The position numbers were made by a program, and so were the translations under genes. From positions 1 through 9,516 of the forward strand of contig JAFTUV010000022.1 of NCBI GenBank assembly GCA_017466065.1: a DNA stretch of 9,516 bases, read 5' to 3'. The notes beneath the pieces were generated by a model, which worked only from the letters and a program-made list of their open reading frames with translations, was not told the DNA's origin and did not search any database. The DNA is from Bacteroidaceae bacterium. Lineage in GTDB: Bacteria > Bacteroidota > Bacteroidia > Bacteroidales > Bacteroidaceae. Below are positions 6,331-9,516 of this stretch, one piece after another (the first letter of the stretch is position 1; each line of letters starts with the position of its first letter).

Positions 6331-9300
6331 ATGAAGAAGAATTACTTTAAATCCCTGCTCACGGCACTGCTGTTGCTGTGTGGCAGCATTGCAAGTGCAG
6401 AAGATTTCTATGTTGGAGGAATATGCTACAATATAACTTCTGCAACAACCGTTGAAGTTACCTACGAAGGTGCTTCTTATAGTACCTACGATGATGATTA
6501 TGTAGGCCATGTGGTAATTCCGGAAACTGTTAAATATGGCGGGATAACGTATAATGTAACATCAATCGGTAAGTATGCGTTTCGTGGCTGCGCACAACTT
6601 ACAGGCGTGACAATAGGCAAAAATATTAAACATATTGGAGACTTTGCATTTGAAGGTTGCAATATAGAAGAGGTGCATATAACAGATTTAAGTGCTTGGT
6701 GTTCTGTATCAATAAGTGAAACGTGTTATGGTAATCCGATGATGGAATGTAAATCAACATATGTGGCAAATCCATTAGCTGGTGCTGATTTATTTATAAA
6801 TGGAAATAAAGCAACGGAACTTGTGATTCCGGATGGTATTACCGAAATTGCAGATTATCTTTTTTGGGGGTGTAACAGCCTGACAAGTGTAATAATCCCC
6901 GAAGGCGTTACAAGTATTGGAGAAGAGGCGTTTTACCATTGCACTAACCTAACAAGAGTAACGATGCCCAATACTATAACAACAATAGGAAATCGAGCGT
7001 TCACTTATTGCACTGGCCTAAGAAGCATTACAATCCCGAATAGTGTAACAACAATTGAATATGGTGCATTCAAGGATTGTACTAGTCTTACAAGCGTAAC
7101 AATGGGAACCTTCGTGACAACACTAGAAAGTGATGTGTTTGATGGTACAGCTTGGTACAATGAACAGCCCAATGGATTGCTCTATTGCGACCGCGTGCTA
7201 TTAGGATACAAAGGGGTTATAAGTGGAGATATTGTTATAAAAGAAGGTATCGAAACAATTGTAAGAGGTGCACTCAGCGGATGCACCGGCCTAATAAGCA
7301 TAACTATTCCCAATAGCGTCACGACAATAGGAGAAGATGCGTTCAGCAAATGCACCGGTCTAACAAGCGTAACTATCCCCAATAGCGTAACAACAATAGG
7401 AGAGTCTTTATTCAGCGGTTGTTCCAGTCTCACAAGCGTAGCTATTCCCGGTAGCGTAACATCGATAGAGAACTATGCGTTTGAGGATTGTATTAGGTTG
7501 TCAAGCGTTGAAATACCCAATAATGTGACAAGTATAGGTAAATCTGCATTCTCTGGCTGTTCTCGTCTCGCAAGCGTGACTATTCCCAATAGCGTCACGA
7601 CAATAGGAGAGTCTGCATTCTCTGGCTGTTCCCGTCTCGCAAGCGTGACTATTCCCAATAGCGTCACGACAATAGGGAAATATGCGTTCTATAATTGTTC
7701 CGGCCTCACAAGCGTTACAATCGGTAACAGTGTAACATCAATAGGATACGATGCGTTCTATGGTTGCACCGGCATTACCGAAATATATGCAATGAATGCA
7801 ACGCCTGCAATAATAGATTCATATACATTCAATAGAGTACCCACTAACATTCCCGTTTACGTTCCCGCAGGCACAAAAGCAGCCTATCAGGCAGCAAACT
7901 ATTGGAAGAAGTTTACCAATATAGTGGAATTCGAACTTGAATCGGGAGGGTTGTATTATAGTGTTCTCTCGGCAAGTGACCGCACTTGCGAGGTTACTTT
8001 CAAAGGTTCCACATACGACGAAGTTGCAGGTGAATATACAAGTGATATTGTTATCCCCGAAAAGGTGACCTTGGCGGGTGTGGAATACACCGTTACCGGC
8101 ATTGCTGCAAGTGCTTTCCGCAACTGCAGCGGCATTACAAGCATCACAATTCCCAAGAGTATAATATCGATGGGCAGCTATGCGTTCAGTGGCTGCAGCA
8201 GCCTTGCCGCAGTGCACATCAGCGACCTTTCTGCTTGGTGTAAAATCGAATTTAATAATTATTACTCCAATCCATTGTATTATGCAAAGAACCTCTATTT
8301 GAATGGGGGGAAGTTGACCGACCTTGTAATTCCCGATGATATTACGGAGATTAAGAGGTATGCATTCTGTAACTTCGCAAGCCTCACTAACGTAACAATC
8401 CCCAACAGTGTAACATCGATTGGATACGAGGCTTTTAATAATTGCGACGGCCTTACAAGCGTAACAATTCCCAGCAGCGTAACATCAGTAGAGAGTCTGG
8501 TTTTTGATGGATGCAGCAATCTTAAAGAAATTATAATCGGTAGTGGAGTTACAAGCATAGGAACGCAAGCATTCCGAAGTTGTGGCAGCCTCACAAGTGT
8601 AACAATTCCTGCAAATGTTACAAATATCGGGTTTTGTGTGTTTGACGATTGCACAAGCCTCACAAATATAAAAGTGGAGAGCGGCAACACTGTATACGAT
8701 AGCCGAGAAAATTGCAATGCTATTATAGAAACAGCAACCAATACACTTGTTCAAGGTTGCAAAAATACCATTATCCCCGATGGCGTAACAACGATAGGAG
8801 ACTATGCGTTTTATGGTTGCAAAAGCCTCACAAGTATCGAAATTCTCAATAGCGTAACAAGAATAGGAGTATCTGCGTTCTATAATTGCACTGGCCTCAC
8901 GAGCGTCACAATCGGTGGCAATGTCACATCAATAGGAAATTATGCGTTCCGTTATTGCACCGGCCTCGCCGATATATATGCAATGAGTGCAACGCCGGCA
9001 GCGATAGATTCTCTGACATTCGATACCGATACATACACCGCCGCAACACTGTATGTTCCCGCAGGTTCAGAAGCAGCCTACCAAGTTGCCGATTATTGGA
9101 AGAACTTTGCCAAAATAGATGAAATTGCCATTGTAGGTGATATGCGTTTCGCCGTATTGTCGAGCGAGGATGCTACCGTGTCACTTGTCGGATATACGGG
9201 CAGCAGCGCAAATGTCGTAATTCCCGAGAATGTAGAGGTAAATGGAGCAAAATACAGTGTTACAGCCATTGGCGACTCTGTCTTTGTGGATAATACAACA

Positions 9301-9516
9301 CTCGCCGGCGTAACAATTCCCAATAGTGTAACATCGATAGGAAACTATGCGTTTTATAATTGCTCGGGCCTCGCGAGCGTAACAATCCCCAATAGTGTAA
9401 CATCAATAGGAGGCAGTGCGTTCAGTGATTGCTCGGGCCTCACAAGCGTAACAATCCCCAATAGTGTAACATCAATAGGAGGCAGTGCGTTCAGTGATTG
9501 CTCGGGCCTCACAAGC
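6331..9516 (+). CDS. BspA-like leucine-rich-repeat surface protein (3' end outside window)
   Basis: The frame is open from ATG at 6331 to the right edge, 1062 codons with no stop. A signal peptide is present (MKKNYFK, hydrophobic core, probable cleavage after ASA at residue 23). The mature part is made of about 29 LRR_5/TpLRR units of about 23 residues, with core LTSVTIPNSVT followed by SIGxxAFxxCxx. They fall into three modules. Each opens with a beta-rich header ending in a VVIPE...Y.VT.I pattern (from residues 26, 541 and 938). Modules 1 and 2 close with a YVPAGxxAAYQ...YWKxFxxI motif (510-534 and 908-931). A DLSAWC...NP...NG...LVIPD insert occurs at about 119-168 and again at 632-669. Relatives such as BspA act in adhesion to host proteins or other bacteria; surface adhesion is inferred for this one. 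The C-terminus, where a type IX secretion or anchoring signal would be, is not visible. The upstream region is A-rich, typical of Bacteroidales start sites, and a terminator-like hairpin lies 84 nt before the start. Confidence 0.93.
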   Translation, partial: MKKNYFKSLLTALLLLCGSIASAEDFYVGGICYNITSATTVEVTYEGASYSTYDDDYVGHVVIPETVKYGGITYNVTSIGKYAFRGCAQLTGVTIGKNIKHIGDFAFEGCNIEEVHITDLSAWCSVSISETCYGNPMMECKSTYVANPLAGADLFINGNKATELVIPDGITEIADYLFWGCNSLTSVIIPEGVTSIGEEAFYHCTNLTRVTMPNTITTIGNRAFTYCTGLRSITIPNSVTTIEYGAFKDCTSLTSVTMGTFVTTLESDVFDGTAWYNEQPNGLLYCDRVLLGYKGVISGDIVIKEGIETIVRGALSGCTGLISITIPNSVTTIGEDAFSKCTGLTSVTIPNSVTTIGESLFSGCSSLTSVAIPGSVTSIENYAFEDCIRLSSVEIPNNVTSIGKSAFSGCSRLASVTIPNSVTTIGESAFSGCSRLASVTIPNSVTTIGKYAFYNCSGLTSVTIGNSVTSIGYDAFYGCTGITEIYAMNATPAIIDSYTFNRVPTNIPVYVPAGTKAAYQAANYWKKFTNIVEFELESGGLYYSVLSASDRTCEVTFKGSTYDEVAGEYTSDIVIPEKVTLAGVEYTVTGIAASAFRNCSGITSITIPKSIISMGSYAFSGCSSLAAVHISDLSAWCKIEFNNYYSNPLYYAKNLYLNGGKLTDLVIPDDITEIKRYAFCNFASLTNVTIPNSVTSIGYEAFNNCDGLTSVTIPSSVTSVESLVFDGCSNLKEIIIGSGVTSIGTQAFRSCGSLTSVTIPANVTNIGFCVFDDCTSLTNIKVESGNTVYDSRENCNAIIETATNTLVQGCKNTIIPDGVTTIGDYAFYGCKSLTSIEILNSVTRIGVSAFYNCTGLTSVTIGGNVTSIGNYAFRYCTGLADIYAMSATPAAIDSLTFDTDTYTAATLYVPAGSEAAYQVADYWKNFAKIDEIAIVGDMRFAVLSSEDATVSLVGYTGSSANVVIPENVEVNGAKYSVTAIGDSVFVDNTTLAGVTIPNSVTSIGNYAFYNCSGLASVTIPNSVTSIGGSAFSDCSGLTSVTIPNSVTSIGGSAFSDCSGLTS
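7543..7680 (+). repeat. Near-identical 69-bp tandem repeat inside the LRR gene
   Basis: Two adjacent 69-bp copies (7543-7611 and 7612-7680) match at 65 of 69 positions by direct comparison. Each encodes one 23-residue LRR unit starting SAFSGCSRLASV. The neighbouring units differ far more at DNA level, so this pair looks like a recent local duplication. The length is a multiple of three, so gain or loss keeps the frame. Confidence 0.9.
9376..9516 (+). repeat. Perfect 69-bp tandem repeat at the right edge
   Basis: Bases 9376-9444 and 9445-9513 are identical over all 69 positions, and the next three bases (9514-9516) start a third copy before the window ends. Each copy codes one LRR unit (SVTIPNSVTSIG, then GSAFSDC). 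The unit before this array (from 9301) is similar but diverged. The array may continue past the window. Confidence 0.95.

Noticed and set aside
6331..6400. Lipoprotein signal with Cys17 as lipobox cysteine
   Set aside because: The residues before the cysteine are all Leu, lacking the small residue at -1. A signal peptidase I site (ASA before ED) fits better.
7182..8741. Minus-strand frames rich in repeated VTLLGIVTL-like peptides
   Set aside because: They are the antisense reading of the LRR repeats. Their repeats mirror the 69-bp units, and the plus frame has a signal peptide and a known fold.
9301..9516. CRISPR-like array
   Set aside because: The repeats are contiguous 69-bp units with no unique spacers, and they encode in-frame LRR units.

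Overview
The window looks like a Bacteroidales chromosome (Bacteroides, Prevotella or Muribaculaceae type). The evidence is an S46 dipeptidyl-peptidase, a class I dihydroorotase, a stand-alone methionine-synthase activation protein, a BspA-like leucine-rich-repeat surface protein, A-rich leaders without strong Shine-Dalgarno sites, and promoter elements of the Bacteroidetes TTTG/TAnnTTTG kind. Genus cannot be fixed from the sequence alone.

Layout. Positions 1-344 are non-coding and built from inverted-repeat (REP-like) pieces. From about 345 to 5738 everything is on the minus strand. In transcription order the genes are: pyrC (dihydroorotase, 5708-4371); a stand-alone MetH activation-domain protein (4374-3559) that overlaps pyrC by four bases (ATGA); plsC (1-acylglycerol-3-phosphate acyltransferase, 3487-2753) after a 71-bp gap with a possible promoter of its own; a hairpin terminator (2698-2737); then a separately promoted periplasmic DPP7-type dipeptidyl-peptidase (2553-409) closed by a good Rho-independent terminator (349-384).

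Positions 5709-6330 are a divergent intergenic region. On the plus strand it holds a strong Bacteroidetes promoter match (5876-5906), then about 335 nt able to form several consecutive hairpins, ending in a large stem-loop with a U-tract (6151-6247). That terminator-like structure lies about 84 nt before the next start codon, and part of the RNA has an apparent mutually exclusive fold. It is either an attenuated leader or a free-standing ncRNA, and it is the most interesting unexplained feature here.

From 6331 to the right edge runs one uninterrupted plus-strand reading frame of at least 1062 codons with no stop in the window. It encodes a secreted BspA-like protein with a signal peptide and about 29 LRR_5 (TpLRR-type) units, arranged in three repeated super-modules. 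Tandem 69-bp DNA repeats inside it are nearly or perfectly identical, which points to recent expansion.

The minus-strand genes are housekeeping: pyrimidine synthesis, B12/methionine metabolism, phospholipid synthesis and peptide use. The plus-strand gene is an accessory surface or adhesin-type gene with its own complex leader. No mobile element, CRISPR array, tRNA or rRNA was seen.
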